DNA of 64,000 nt. Source: CALCHA01 sp035548175 (GTDB taxonomy: Bacteria > Planctomycetota > Phycisphaerae > WQYP01). This document shows positions 32,004 through 40,510 of this stretch, in pieces. Each line of letters begins with the position of its first letter. Position 1 is the first letter of the stretch. A program made the translations under genes and the position numbers. Under the pieces are notes generated by a model. It saw only the letters and a list, made by a program, of their open reading frames with translations, was not told where the DNA came from and did no database searches. The DNA is taken from the NCBI GenBank assembly GCA_035548175.1, contig DASZTO010000034.1, positions 1-64,000 on the forward strand, in the 5' to 3' direction.

Positions 32004-33218
32004 CTATTCGTAGCGGAGGGCTTCGATGGGGTCGAGTTTGGAAGCGCGGAGGGCGGGGTACCAGCCGAAGAAGACGCCGATGCCGACGGCGAAACCGAGG
32101 GAGAGGGCGACGCTGCCGGGGGTGACGACGAGGGTGATGGTGGACTGGGCGGCGGAGATGGCGCGGGCGGTGAGCCAGCCGAAGCTGACCCCCAGGAGTC
32201 CGCCAAGTCCAGACATGACGACGGCCTCGATGAGGAACTGGCGGAGGATGTCGCGGCGTGTGGCGCCGACGGCCTTGCGGACGCCGATCTCGCGGGTGCG
32301 TTCGACGACGGTGACGAGCATGATGTTCATGACGCCGATCCCCCCCACCAGGAGCGAGATGCCGGCGATGCCGCCCAGGAGCAGGGAGAGAATGGTGCTG
32401 ATGGTGCCGGTGGCGTTGAGGATTTCGGCCATATTGCGGACGTTGAAATCGTTGTCGGCATCATCGGCGAGGTGGTGTCGCTTGCGGAGGAGGAGGGTGA
32501 CCTTGGTTTGGAGGTTGTCGAGCTCGGACTGGTTGCGGGCGCTCAGGTCGACCTCGGCGAGGTAATCGACGCCGAGGATCTGGGTCATGGCGGTGGTGAA
32601 GGGGACGATGATCTGGTCGTCGGGGTTGAACCAGCCCTGGTCTCCCTTGGCCTGAAGGACGCCGACGACGAGGTATTGGACGCCCTTGACGTCGATGGGC
32701 TGGCCGGGGGCGTTGAGGTAATCGTCGCCGAAGAGGTTTTTGGCGGTGGTGGGACCGAGGACTGCGACGCGGGCGTTGGAATCGCAGTCGGCGTCGGTGA
32801 GGGGACGTCCGCGGTCGATCAGGAAATCACGGATGGCGAAGTAGGTGGGTGCGGTGCCCAGGAGGCTGGTGTGGGTATTTTTGTTGCCGAACTTGGCCTG
32901 GACGGAGCCGCGGACGACGGGTGCGACGCGAGCGACTTCGGGGATGGTGAGCATGGCGTAGGCGTCATCGACCTTGAGGTTCTGCTGAGAGCCGGTGATG
33001 ACGCCGCCGGTGCCGCGCTGTCCGGGGGTGACCATGACGACGTTGGTGCCGAGGGAGGATATCTGGTCGACGATTTTCTTTTGAGCGCCGACGGCGAGGG
33101 AGAGCGCGGAGATGACGGACCAGACGCCGATGATGATGCCGAGCATGGCCAGGAGGGAGCGCAGCTTGTTGGCCATGAGGCTGCGGAGGGAGACGACGAT
33201 GATGGTGTAGAGCATCAT
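32004..33218 (-). CDS. MacB/FtsX-type ABC transporter permease
   Basis: The 404-residue protein has the MacB permease layout without an ATPase: one N-terminal helix with LMANKLRSLLAMLGIIIGVW, a periplasmic MacB_PCD domain (about 50-270), and three C-terminal helices with GGIGVMNIMLVTVVERTREI followed by GVRKAVGATRRDIL. Such permeases work with an ATPase and a MacA-type adaptor in efflux or lipoprotein handling. The adaptor gene is upstream, separated by 54 bp of AAAGACGA repeats, but no ATP-binding subunit is encoded between 31.7 and 34.7 kb. The ATPase must be elsewhere or lost. Confidence 0.88.
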   Translation of the reverse strand: MMLYTIIVVSLRSLMANKLRSLLAMLGIIIGVWSVISALSLAVGAQKKIVDQISSLGTNVVMVTPGQRGTGGVITGSQQNLKVDDAYAMLTIPEVARVAPVVRGSVQAKFGNKNTHTSLLGTAPTYFAIRDFLIDRGRPLTDADCDSNARVAVLGPTTAKNLFGDDYLNAPGQPIDVKGVQYLVVGVLQAKGDQGWFNPDDQIIVPFTTAMTQILGVDYLAEVDLSARNQSELDNLQTKVTLLLRKRHHLADDADNDFNVRNMAEILNATGTISTILSLLLGGIAGISLLVGGIGVMNIMLVTVVERTREIGVRKAVGATRRDILRQFLIEAVVMSGLGGLLGVSFGWLTARAISAAQSTITLVVTPGSVALSLGFAVGIGVFFGWYPALRASKLDPIEALRYE

Positions 33219-33221
33219 GGG

Positions 33222-33261
33222 AAGGACAAAAGGCGAAAGACGAAAGACAAAAGACGAAAGG
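33222..33261. repeat. AAAGACGA/AAAGACAA short-unit array
   Basis: GGACAAAAGGCGAAAGACG and AAAGACAAAAGACGAAAGG are seven-base units in tandem, filling the spacer between the MacA-like and MacB-like genes. It is another short-unit family, comparable to the AGTCAGTAGTC array between motA and motB. Confidence 0.65.
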
Positions 33262-33272
33262 GGGGAGGGAGG

Positions 33273-34622
33273 TTAGCGGGGCGGTGGGCCGTTGGGGTTA
33301 CTCTTCCAGCGGGTGGGCAGTTCGGCGGTGGTCAGGAGGAGGTGATCGCCTTCTGAGACGCCGGAGAGGACCTGAGCGTCCTGGGTGCCTTCGAGGCCGA
33401 GGGTCACTTCTTTGCGCTGGCCGGTGGTGGTGGTGACGAAGGCTTTTGCGCCTTCGCGGTCGATGGCCATTTCGGGCACTTCGAGAACGTCGGCGGCGCT
33501 GGCTTCGATGATGGTGACGGTGCCGGTCATCTCGGGCTGGAGGAGGTCCTTGTGATCGTCGAGGACTTCGACCTTGACCTCAAAGGTAACGACGTTGGAG
33601 GTGTTGACGCCCTTGGTGGCCTTGCGGACGACCTTGCCGGTGAAGGCGCGGTTGGGAAAGCTGGCGACCTTGATGCGAGCGGCCTGGCCGACTTCGACCT
33701 GGCCGATGTCGCTTTCGTCGACGGTGGCGGTCATGAAGATGTGGGAGAGGTCGGAGAGGGTCATGATGGTGGTTCCGCCGGAGAAGCCGCTCATGCCGGA
33801 GGCGACGATGGTGCCCTTCTGGACGGAGAGGGCGGAGACGGTTCCGTCGATGGGGGACATGACCTTGGTGTAACCGAGCTGCTGCTGGGCGTTTTTGAGG
33901 CTGATCTGGCTGGATTCGAGCTGGGCCTGGGCCATTTTGACGTCCTGGTCTTTGAACTGGAGGTCGATTTCCTGTTGCTTGAGCTGTTCGATGGCGATTT
34001 CGGCCTGTCGCTGGGCGGCCTGGGCCTGGGCGAGGGTGGTCTGCTGGGTTTCCAGGTCTTCTTTCGAGGAGAGGTTTTTGTCGAAGAGTTCCTGCTGCCG
34101 GGTGGTCTTGAACTGTTCGTTGTCGGCCTTGACCTTGGCGGAGGCGAGGTTGGCTTGATCGAGCTCGCGCGTGGTGGTGAGGTTCTCGCGGGCTTCATCG
34201 AGCGTGTAACGGGCCTGGGCGAGCTTGGCGTCGGCGACTTCCACGGCGACCTGGGCGGCATCGACGGCAAGCTGTTCGTCGGTGGGATCGAGCTGGCAGA
34301 GCAGATCGCCCTTTTTGACCTTGTCGCTGATGTCGAAGGGCAGGGTGATGATTTCGCCGCTGGCGCGGCACTTGATGTCGACTTCGAGGTTGGCGACGAC
34401 TTTGCCGGCGGACTCGACGGATTTTTCGACCGTGCCGCGTTTGACCACGGCGGTTTCGGCGGGATCGATGGCGGCTTTGCTGGCGGCGGCCATGCGGTGG
34501 AGCCAGCCGATCGCCAGCAACCCCACGATGACCGCGATCACGAGGATCGAAAGCACCGGCACCCAGGCCCGGGCGGCACGGCGGCAGGCGGGTGAGCGGG
34601 CGGAGCGGCGGGGGCTGTGCAT
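33273..34622 (-). CDS. MacA/HlyD-type periplasmic adaptor protein
   Basis: The 449-residue protein has an N-terminal membrane helix (about 20-42), a lipoyl-like domain split around a long coiled coil (about 110-255, rich in Ala, Gln, Leu and Lys), a second lipoyl half with TKVMSPIDGTVSAL, and beta-barrel and membrane-proximal domains ending near HLLLTTAELP. This is the membrane fusion protein layout. It should link the MacB-like permease to an outer-membrane partner. The ATG at 34622 is the last in-frame start before the membrane helix; a longer start at 34691 adds a basic stretch with no clear role. Confidence 0.88.
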   Translation of the reverse strand: MHSPRRSARSPACRRAARAWVPVLSILVIAVIVGLLAIGWLHRMAAASKAAIDPAETAVVKRGTVEKSVESAGKVVANLEVDIKCRASGEIITLPFDISDKVKKGDLLCQLDPTDEQLAVDAAQVAVEVADAKLAQARYTLDEARENLTTTRELDQANLASAKVKADNEQFKTTRQQELFDKNLSSKEDLETQQTTLAQAQAAQRQAEIAIEQLKQQEIDLQFKDQDVKMAQAQLESSQISLKNAQQQLGYTKVMSPIDGTVSALSVQKGTIVASGMSGFSGGTTIMTLSDLSHIFMTATVDESDIGQVEVGQAARIKVASFPNRAFTGKVVRKATKGVNTSNVVTFEVKVEVLDDHKDLLQPEMTGTVTIIEASAADVLEVPEMAIDREGAKAFVTTTTGQRKEVTLGLEGTQDAQVLSGVSEGDHLLLTTAELPTRWKSNPNGPPPR

Positions 34623-34746
34623 GCGGCGGCCTCTAAGCGAGCAAAAGCGAACCCGGACCCGGCTGGGCGGATTCGACCTGATGGACATCAAAGCGTCCCT
34701 CTATGGTAGGCGAAAGGAGGGGCGGACCCCAAGCGTGGCGGGGGGT

Positions 34747-35523
34747 TCAGGGTTTCGGAGGGCCGGACGGACCGATGGAGGGCGGCGGTGCAGTTCCGGG
34801 GCCGGTGCTGGGGCCCGTGCTGGGGACGGATTTGGGTCCGAGATAGGCGGAGGGGCCGATGAGGTCCGGCGTGCGCAGGTTCAGGGTGTGGACAACATGG
34901 CCTTCCCACTGCTGGAGAGTGATGTCGTAGATGACGGGGGTGTCGGGGGGCAGTTTGCCGGGGATGCCTTTGTCTCCGAAGGCGAGGTTGGGGGGGATCC
35001 ACCAGCGTTTTCTGCCGTCGCGTTGCATGTTGTAGACGGCGATATTGAGGCCTTCGGGGACGGAATTAGAGCCGAGGCGGAAGTGGTAGGGCCGGCCCTG
35101 GGGGTTCTGGTCGAACTGTTCGCCGGTGGCGGCGTTGTAGGCTTTGAAGAAGATGTAAACGGTCTGGCCCGGGGCGGGTTCGAGGGAGGCGCCGTTTTTG
35201 ATGTTCTGGTAGGCGATACCGTTGGGGTACTTGGCCCAAAGCTGTCCATCGGGCATTTTGGTGACGATGCCGTTGCCTTCGAGGGGCGGGATCGGCCCGA
35301 TGTCCGCGTCGGAGGGTTCGGTGAGCGCGGGAAGGGTGGTGGAGGAGGGCAGGGTGGTGGCTTCGGCGAGCGCGCCCGGGACGGTGGCGGCCTGGGTTGC
35401 GCTGGCGGGGAGGGGCAGCGGGGCGGACCCCGACCCGCCACAGCCGGCGATCAGGCAGGGGAGGGCGGCAAGGAGGGTGACGGGGAGGGCGGGGCGGAAG
35501 AGAGCGCCGTGCCATGCGCGCAT
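34747..35523 (-). CDS. FKBP-type peptidyl-prolyl isomerase lipoprotein
   Basis: The 258-residue protein has a lipoprotein signal (VTLLAALPCLIAGCGG, Cys near 28), a Pro/Ala/Thr-rich linker (about 30-80), and an FKBP domain (about 95-212). Visible FKBP elements are PAPGQTVYIFFKAYNAATGE, VPEGLNIAVYNMQRDGRKRW, WIPPNLAFGDKGIPGKLPPD and TPVIYDITLQQ, which match the strand and loop pattern around the ligand pocket. It should speed proline isomerisation during folding of exported proteins. The tail is a Pro/Ser/Gly-rich repeat (GPSTGPGTAPPPSIGPSG). It lies 125 bp downstream of no partner gene and upstream of the MacA-like gene on the same strand. Confidence 0.82.
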   Translation of the reverse strand: MRAWHGALFRPALPVTLLAALPCLIAGCGGSGSAPLPLPASATQAATVPGALAEATTLPSSTTLPALTEPSDADIGPIPPLEGNGIVTKMPDGQLWAKYPNGIAYQNIKNGASLEPAPGQTVYIFFKAYNAATGEQFDQNPQGRPYHFRLGSNSVPEGLNIAVYNMQRDGRKRWWIPPNLAFGDKGIPGKLPPDTPVIYDITLQQWEGHVVHTLNLRTPDLIGPSAYLGPKSVPSTGPSTGPGTAPPPSIGPSGPPKP

Positions 35524-35557
35524 GGAAGAGACTCCTGAGCAGACGATTCCGGGTGGA

Positions 35558-37498
35558 TTACTGTAACCGGAAGATATCGACCTGGTCCTCTCCGCGCGCG
35601 GATTTGGACGCGGCGCCGGCGGGAGCGGACCGATCGGGGACTGGCCCTTCTATACCATAGAACGTCCACGGGTCAGGAAGGTTCGGAGTGAATTTGCGTA
35701 AAGCGTCGGCGGCGCGGTGATCGCCGTCGGAAGCGTGGATGGGGTCGTTGGTGATGTAGAAGATGCCGGCGTTGGGAGGGATGTAAACGGGCTCCTGGGG
35801 GAGAAAGAGCCATTTTTCGGGGCGGAGCCAGTAGACATGGTTGGGGGCGGGGTTGGCGGCGGGAGGGGCGGCGGGGTTGGAGGAGGCGGGCTGGGTGGCG
35901 GGGATGAGAAGGGGCTCCTGGGTGCGGCTGGTGAAGTAAAGCTGGACGTTGGGCAGGGGGGAAAGGTAGACCCAGGCGGCGTCGGCGGGCAGGCCCCAGG
36001 CGGTATCGGTGATCACCACGATGGGGGCGTTGGATTCGCGGGCGACACGTTGGAGGGCGTGGATGGCGCCCATGGTGGCTTGGCCGGAGGTCCAGCCGGT
36101 GAGGTACTGGTAGCGGTCGCGCGGGGTGAGGGTTTGGGAGGTCCAGGAATTGATCTGGCGGCCGACGTCGCGGAAGGGCAGGATGAGCAGGCCGATCAGG
36201 AGGAGGGGGGTGAGCGTCCAGCCGGCGGGGGCGGCGGCGCGGGGGAGGGAGAAGGCCAGCGAGAGGAGGTCGGCGACGAGCCATGCGGCGGGGATCAGGA
36301 GCAGGACTGCGCCGGCGAGGATGTAGCGGGAATAGACGACGTTGCCCAGGAAGATGATGGGCCCGAGCATGAGGAAGAGCCACAGCAGGAGCAGGCCGAG
36401 GAGGGGCCACTGGCCGCGGATGGCGAGCCAGAGGAGACCGAGCAGGCCGGCGATGTAGAGCGGGGGCGTGAGGTAGAGCCAGAGCCATCCGGGGGAAGTG
36501 CGGCCGCGGGCATCGGTGGAGGCGGGCAGGAAGATGTGGGCGGCGTTGCGCTGGGCGATGGCCAGGTGGTTGTCGGCCTGGCTGAATTGGTCCTGATAGA
36601 GGATGCGCTGGCGAACGATGTTCCAGGCGCTGACGGTGACGGCGGGCGGGGCTTCGGCCCGGGCGTCGTGAACGTATTGGGGAAGCTGGGCGACGAGATA
36701 GGGGCACCAGATCGCGGCGGCGAGGAGAGCGGCGAGAAGGAACTGGAGCAGCGGGCGCAGGAGATGACGCGGGGCGGGGGCGCGAAAGGCATGGAGCCCG
36801 GCGGCGGCGACGGGAAGAGCCCAGAGGGTGTAACTGAGGCCCTGGCGGGTGAGCATGGCCAGGCCCATCACGATGCCCAGGAGGGAAACCGGGAGCCAAC
36901 CGCGGCGAGCGGCGTGGGGAAAGTTCGCGAAAGTGAGCCGGGCCCACGCGAAGGCGGTCCAGGCGGCGAGGAACATCTGGGCGACGAAGAGAGCGTCGGC
37001 AGTGGCGAGGCGCTGGTAGAAGGCCAGGAAGGGGCAGAAGATCAGGAAGATGGCGGCAATGGCGCCGGCGGCGCGGCCGGAGGAAGGCGTGCCCAGGCGG
37101 TTGGTGCGGCGGAGATGTCCGAGTTCGGCGCAGGCGCCCATGGCGGCGGGGATGGTGATGGCGGCGGCGGCGATGGACAGGGCGCGGGCGGCGGCGAGGG
37201 GATCGGTCGCCCAGTTGAAGACCGTGGCGATCAGCCAGAAATGCAGCGGGGGCTTGGGATCGGCGAGGCTGACCCAGGGATGGCCCTGCCGGATCAACTG
37301 TGCCCAGCGGAGATAGATGGCCTCATCGCCGAAGATCGGCAGGGCCATGAGGTTCTGCATGCGAATCAGCAGGCAGATCAGCGCGAGGAGGATGGCCAGG
37401 ATGACCGTGGCGCCCGGCGCGGCAGCGGGGGGCGAGTTTTCGCCGGCTTCACGGCGGAAGCGGGCTTCGGCGCCGGGCTCGGGGTAGGAAGGACTCAT
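35558..37498 (-). CDS. GT39/ArnT-like membrane glycosyltransferase
   Basis: The 646-residue protein has about twelve membrane segments and the GT39 signature in the first outer loop: ALPIFGDEAIYLRWAQLI with acidic residues D58 and E59, then DPKPPLHFWLIA. These enzymes use polyprenyl-phosphate sugars as donors and glycosylate proteins or lipid A on the outer face of the inner membrane. The C-terminal soluble part (about 440-646) follows the last helix. The acceptor is unknown. It may serve the surface glycan suggested by gmd/fcl. The FKBP gene starts 34 bp downstream on the same strand, so the two may be co-transcribed. Confidence 0.85.
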   Translation of the reverse strand: MSPSYPEPGAEARFRREAGENSPPAAAPGATVILAILLALICLLIRMQNLMALPIFGDEAIYLRWAQLIRQGHPWVSLADPKPPLHFWLIATVFNWATDPLAAARALSIAAAAITIPAAMGACAELGHLRRTNRLGTPSSGRAAGAIAAIFLIFCPFLAFYQRLATADALFVAQMFLAAWTAFAWARLTFANFPHAARRGWLPVSLLGIVMGLAMLTRQGLSYTLWALPVAAAGLHAFRAPAPRHLLRPLLQFLLAALLAAAIWCPYLVAQLPQYVHDARAEAPPAVTVSAWNIVRQRILYQDQFSQADNHLAIAQRNAAHIFLPASTDARGRTSPGWLWLYLTPPLYIAGLLGLLWLAIRGQWPLLGLLLLWLFLMLGPIIFLGNVVYSRYILAGAVLLLIPAAWLVADLLSLAFSLPRAAAPAGWTLTPLLLIGLLILPFRDVGRQINSWTSQTLTPRDRYQYLTGWTSGQATMGAIHALQRVARESNAPIVVITDTAWGLPADAAWVYLSPLPNVQLYFTSRTQEPLLIPATQPASSNPAAPPAANPAPNHVYWLRPEKWLFLPQEPVYIPPNAGIFYITNDPIHASDGDHRAADALRKFTPNLPDPWTFYGIEGPVPDRSAPAGAASKSARGEDQVDIFRLQ

Positions 37499-37596
37499 AG
37501 AGGAGGGATCATAGCGGGGCGGAGCGGCGGGGTCGGCGCGCGGGAGGCGGGAAAATGCCGATTGGGGGGCTCACCTTTGCATGCTAGGATGGTCCG

Positions 37597-38400
37597 ATGA
37601 AAGGGTCTGCGTCGCGATCTGCCCCGGGTTGCGACAGGGATGGAGCATCACGAGGTATGGATCCGGCGAGTGTGTCAGCGACCGACCCCAGCGCGGGGCT
37701 GTTGCCATTGCTGCTGCTGCTAGGGGTGGGGGCGACGGTGCTGGTCTACATTATTGCGGCGGACAAGAAGCGCTACCTGGCGCGGTACGATCTTGCGGGG
37801 TGGCGGGAGACTTCGTATTTGCGGTCATTGCCGAATTTTTTGCAGGCGGTGCACGATGCGCGTTTTCCGCTGCCCTGGCCGGGGCGTTTGAACGCGGTGG
37901 CGGCGTCGCTGTTTCGCTTTCGGATGAGGCCGATTTTAAAGGCGCGGCCGGCGTTGGCGCGGCGGCGTTTTTTGCAGCACCACCTGGCGTTCCAGGGACT
38001 GATTGAGATTCACCGGCCGTTCATCGACGATGCGCTGCTGGCGGAGCACTTGCGCATCGCGGCGATGGCGCTGCGGGAGATGGAGGACACGGCCGACCGG
38101 GACCGTCTGCTGGCGTTTTGCGAACAGGCGAAGGCCCAACGGGCGGCGTTCGCGGAATCGCTGTGCGGGTACGATCGGCAGCTTCTGGCGGCGCTGCGTC
38201 GCCGGGGATTTTTCGCGACGCTGCGGATCGCGCATGCGATTTTCCAGGAGCATGGCTTTTCGCTGATGGCCGAGCTTTCGGCGCTGCGGCGCTTCGAAAC
38301 CCTGGCGCCGGCGGAGATGGTGCAGGAGCTGCCGGCGGTGGGAAAGCTGCCGGGGCGGCGGCGAGGCCGGCGGAAGCTGGAGACCGGCGGTAACTGGTAA
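37597..38400 (+). CDS. Unknown membrane-anchored protein
   Basis: The 267-residue protein is not recognised. A hydrophobic helix (GLLPLLLLLGVGATVLVYII, about residues 34-53) is followed by a long Arg/Ala/Leu-rich helical domain: DKKRYLARYDLAGWRETSYL, the basic RMRPILKARPALARRR, IDDALLAEHLRIAAMALREM and LRIAHAIFQEHGFSLMAELS. Starts at 37597 and 37657 are both possible; the second puts the helix nearer the N-terminus. It is divergent from the GT39 gene by 98 bp. The C-terminus is strongly basic (GRRRGRRKLETGGNW). No enzymatic motif is visible. Confidence 0.55.
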   Translation: MKGSASRSAPGCDRDGASRGMDPASVSATDPSAGLLPLLLLLGVGATVLVYIIAADKKRYLARYDLAGWRETSYLRSLPNFLQAVHDARFPLPWPGRLNAVAASLFRFRMRPILKARPALARRRFLQHHLAFQGLIEIHRPFIDDALLAEHLRIAAMALREMEDTADRDRLLAFCEQAKAQRAAFAESLCGYDRQLLAALRRRGFFATLRIAHAIFQEHGFSLMAELSALRRFETLAPAEMVQELPAVGKLPGRRRGRRKLETGGNW

Positions 38401-38437
38401 TTAGTGACTGGTAATTGGTAATTGCCAAACAGGTGTT
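38401..38437. repeat. GTAATTGGTAATT short-unit stretch
   Basis: TAATTAGTGACTGGTAATT and GGTAATTGCC follow the stop of the unknown membrane protein. It looks like a short member of the intergenic repeat families seen elsewhere in the window. The rest of the gap to 38629 carries no gene; it ends with AGGAGG for the calpain-like gene. Confidence 0.5.
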
Positions 38438-38629
38438 ACCGGGCGTTGGCGGGGCGGGGTTCCGATAAGGCGCCGGGGCGTCGTTCTGACACATCGACAT
38501 TGACCGATAACGGGGTAAATTGCCCAAATTTTTGCCTGGGGGGGAAATGTATCTGACCTTTTGAGTGCTGTTTTCTGTTGGCCGATGGACTGCGCATTGG
38601 CCAGCGCGCTGTACTCAGGAGGTTCGCCT

Positions 38630-40255
38630 ATGGCCACCCGTGGAACTCGCACCCAGGCTACCCGCCAGCTTGTTTTGGAAAATCTGGAATCGCGGCTGAA
38701 CCTGTCGACGCTCTCGACCCTGGTCCCCGTCACACCCAGCGCCGGCAGCGCGCCCCTCACGCAGGAAGTGAGCACCATGACCAACCGGCTCTACCGGTTG
38801 GATTCCTATACGGAGGGGTCCTCCAGCGGGGTGAGCTACGGCGCGGCGTTCAATAATGCCAAGTTCTCCCAGGCGCAGCGGTTCTTCGATCGCTTCCATC
38901 AGACTTTCAATAATTTCATCCATCCCGATCCCACGCCCACGCCCACTCCTTCGCCAACGCCCACGCCGATTCCGACGCCGATTCCGACGCCCACGCCCGA
39001 TCCCACGCCTACCCCCGCGCCCAGCCAGTTCTCCACCGATCCGGTGTCCATCACCCAGACCAACATGGGATCGCTCATGCGCCTCACGATCACGGGAACC
39101 GCGGGGAACGATTCCATTCTGGTGACGCAATCCGGGGGAACGCTGATCATCACGGCGAACGGCCACGTGAACACGGTGTCGGGGAACTTCGGCGAACTGG
39201 CGGTCTATGGCCTGGGTGGGGACGACACGCTGGATGTTGCGGGGTCGGTGCAGGTGCAGTCGCTGATTTACGGCGGCGCGGGCAGCAACCTGCTGACGGC
39301 GGCGGGGGCGGCCAAGAGCTACATCGTATCGATCGGCAATACCGGCACGGACGTGCTGACGGGCAACGGCGTGAACACGTCGTTCTGGGCGGATACGGGC
39401 GACGTGGTCAACGCGTCGGCGGCGGAAATTTCGCTGGGCGGCGTGCATAAGGTGGCGTCGTTCTATCAACCTTTCACCACCAACCCAGCCAGCGCGAACT
39501 ATATATCCACAGCGCTCAACGGACAGAATCTGCCCGACCCGACGGATGCGGGAACGACGGTGCGCCTCTCGAACCGGACGTTGTTCGGGACGGGTCCGCA
39601 GATGACGGATGTGAATCAGGGGCAGGTGGGCGATTGCTATTTCCTGGCCTCGATCCAGGCGTTCGCCTACAAGGTGCCCGGGCGGCTGGAAAACATGGCC
39701 GTGGACCTGGGCGATGGCACGTATGCGGTGCAGTTTGTGCGCGGCGGGGTGACCTCGTACGTGCGTGTGGATGCGGACTTCTCGTCCGCGCCCTGGGGCG
39801 GCGAATATTACGCGCACACGACCGGCAACGGACCGATCTGGGCGATGGTGATGGAAAAAGCCTATGCGTTCTATCGCACCGGGCAGAATACCTACGCGTC
39901 GCTGAATTCCGGCTGGACGGGGTCGGCCTACTCCGACCTGGGCGTGACCAACACCACTTTCTCGACCTGGGGCAACCAGCTGAATCTCTACAACACGCTG
40001 CTGAACGCCACGGCGAACCACGCGGTAACGATCATCACCAACAGCACGATCTCCGGCGGCGCCTCGCTCATCGGCAGCCACGCCTATACCGTGGTGAACG
40101 TGTATACCGACACCAACGGCGTGGAGTGGGCGACGCTGCGGAATCCGTGGGGCATGGATGGCATCGGCAACGACGGCAACACCGCCGACGGCCTGGTGCG
40201 GATCACGCTGGCGAACATCCAGCTCGATTGCTCGGCGGGAACGATCTCCGTGTAA
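38630..40255 (+). CDS. Secreted calpain-like (C2) cysteine protease with beta-roll repeats
   Basis: The 541-residue protein starts with ATRQLVLENLESRLNLS, a planctomycete extracellular motif (PF07595-type 'LExR' segment). It is followed by a (Pro-Thr)n linker (about 100-132), beta-roll repeats (GLGGDDTLDVAGSVQ, IYGGAGSNLLTAAG) and a calpain catalytic core. The triad is complete: C336 in GQVGDCYFLAS, H484 in GSHAYTVVNVY and N505 in LRNPWG. Calpain-type proteases cut proteins in a calcium-dependent way; the beta-roll may bind calcium. AGGAGG 7-13 bases upstream fixes the start. The role, for example protein turnover at the cell surface, is unknown. Confidence 0.85.
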   Translation: MATRGTRTQATRQLVLENLESRLNLSTLSTLVPVTPSAGSAPLTQEVSTMTNRLYRLDSYTEGSSSGVSYGAAFNNAKFSQAQRFFDRFHQTFNNFIHPDPTPTPTPSPTPTPIPTPIPTPTPDPTPTPAPSQFSTDPVSITQTNMGSLMRLTITGTAGNDSILVTQSGGTLIITANGHVNTVSGNFGELAVYGLGGDDTLDVAGSVQVQSLIYGGAGSNLLTAAGAAKSYIVSIGNTGTDVLTGNGVNTSFWADTGDVVNASAAEISLGGVHKVASFYQPFTTNPASANYISTALNGQNLPDPTDAGTTVRLSNRTLFGTGPQMTDVNQGQVGDCYFLASIQAFAYKVPGRLENMAVDLGDGTYAVQFVRGGVTSYVRVDADFSSAPWGGEYYAHTTGNGPIWAMVMEKAYAFYRTGQNTYASLNSGWTGSAYSDLGVTNTTFSTWGNQLNLYNTLLNATANHAVTIITNSTISGGASLIGSHAYTVVNVYTDTNGVEWATLRNPWGMDGIGNDGNTADGLVRITLANIQLDCSAGTISV

Positions 40256-40261
40256 CCATAG

Positions 40262-40505
40262 ATAGCCACGAAAGACACGAAACACACGAAGCAGGACGGG
40301 GGTCGTCCACAACTTTGCACAAAGGCGCACATATTGGGCTGGTGAGCGCAGCGCGTGCTTCCAGACAATAAAATCTAAGTATCTAAAAATGTCATGTCTG
40401 AGGGCAAGGCACGATGCCCACAGCGCATTTGTGACGATTTGTGCCGATTTGTGGACGGGTTCGTCGGCGTTTCGTGTGTTTCGTGCTTTTCGTGGCCATT
40501 GACGG
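40262..40505. repeat. Inverted pair of CACGAA repeats between convergent genes
   Basis: The left arm at about 40262-40293 (GCCACGAAAGACACGAAACA...) and the right arm at about 40471-40502 (...TGTTTCGTGCTTTTCGTGGC) are reverse complements at roughly 24 of 26 core positions, separated by about 180 bp. The gap 40256-40510 lies between the calpain-like gene (+) and ppx (-). GTCCACAA and its inverse TTGTGGAC are present next to the arms. Termination or transcript stability is a plausible role. Confidence 0.65.
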
Positions 40506-40510
40506 CGGCG

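Noticed and set aside
31707..34746. A missing ABC ATPase gene hidden in the MacA/MacB-like region
   Set aside because: All frames in the spacers were inspected; no Walker A (GxxxxGKS/T) is encoded there.
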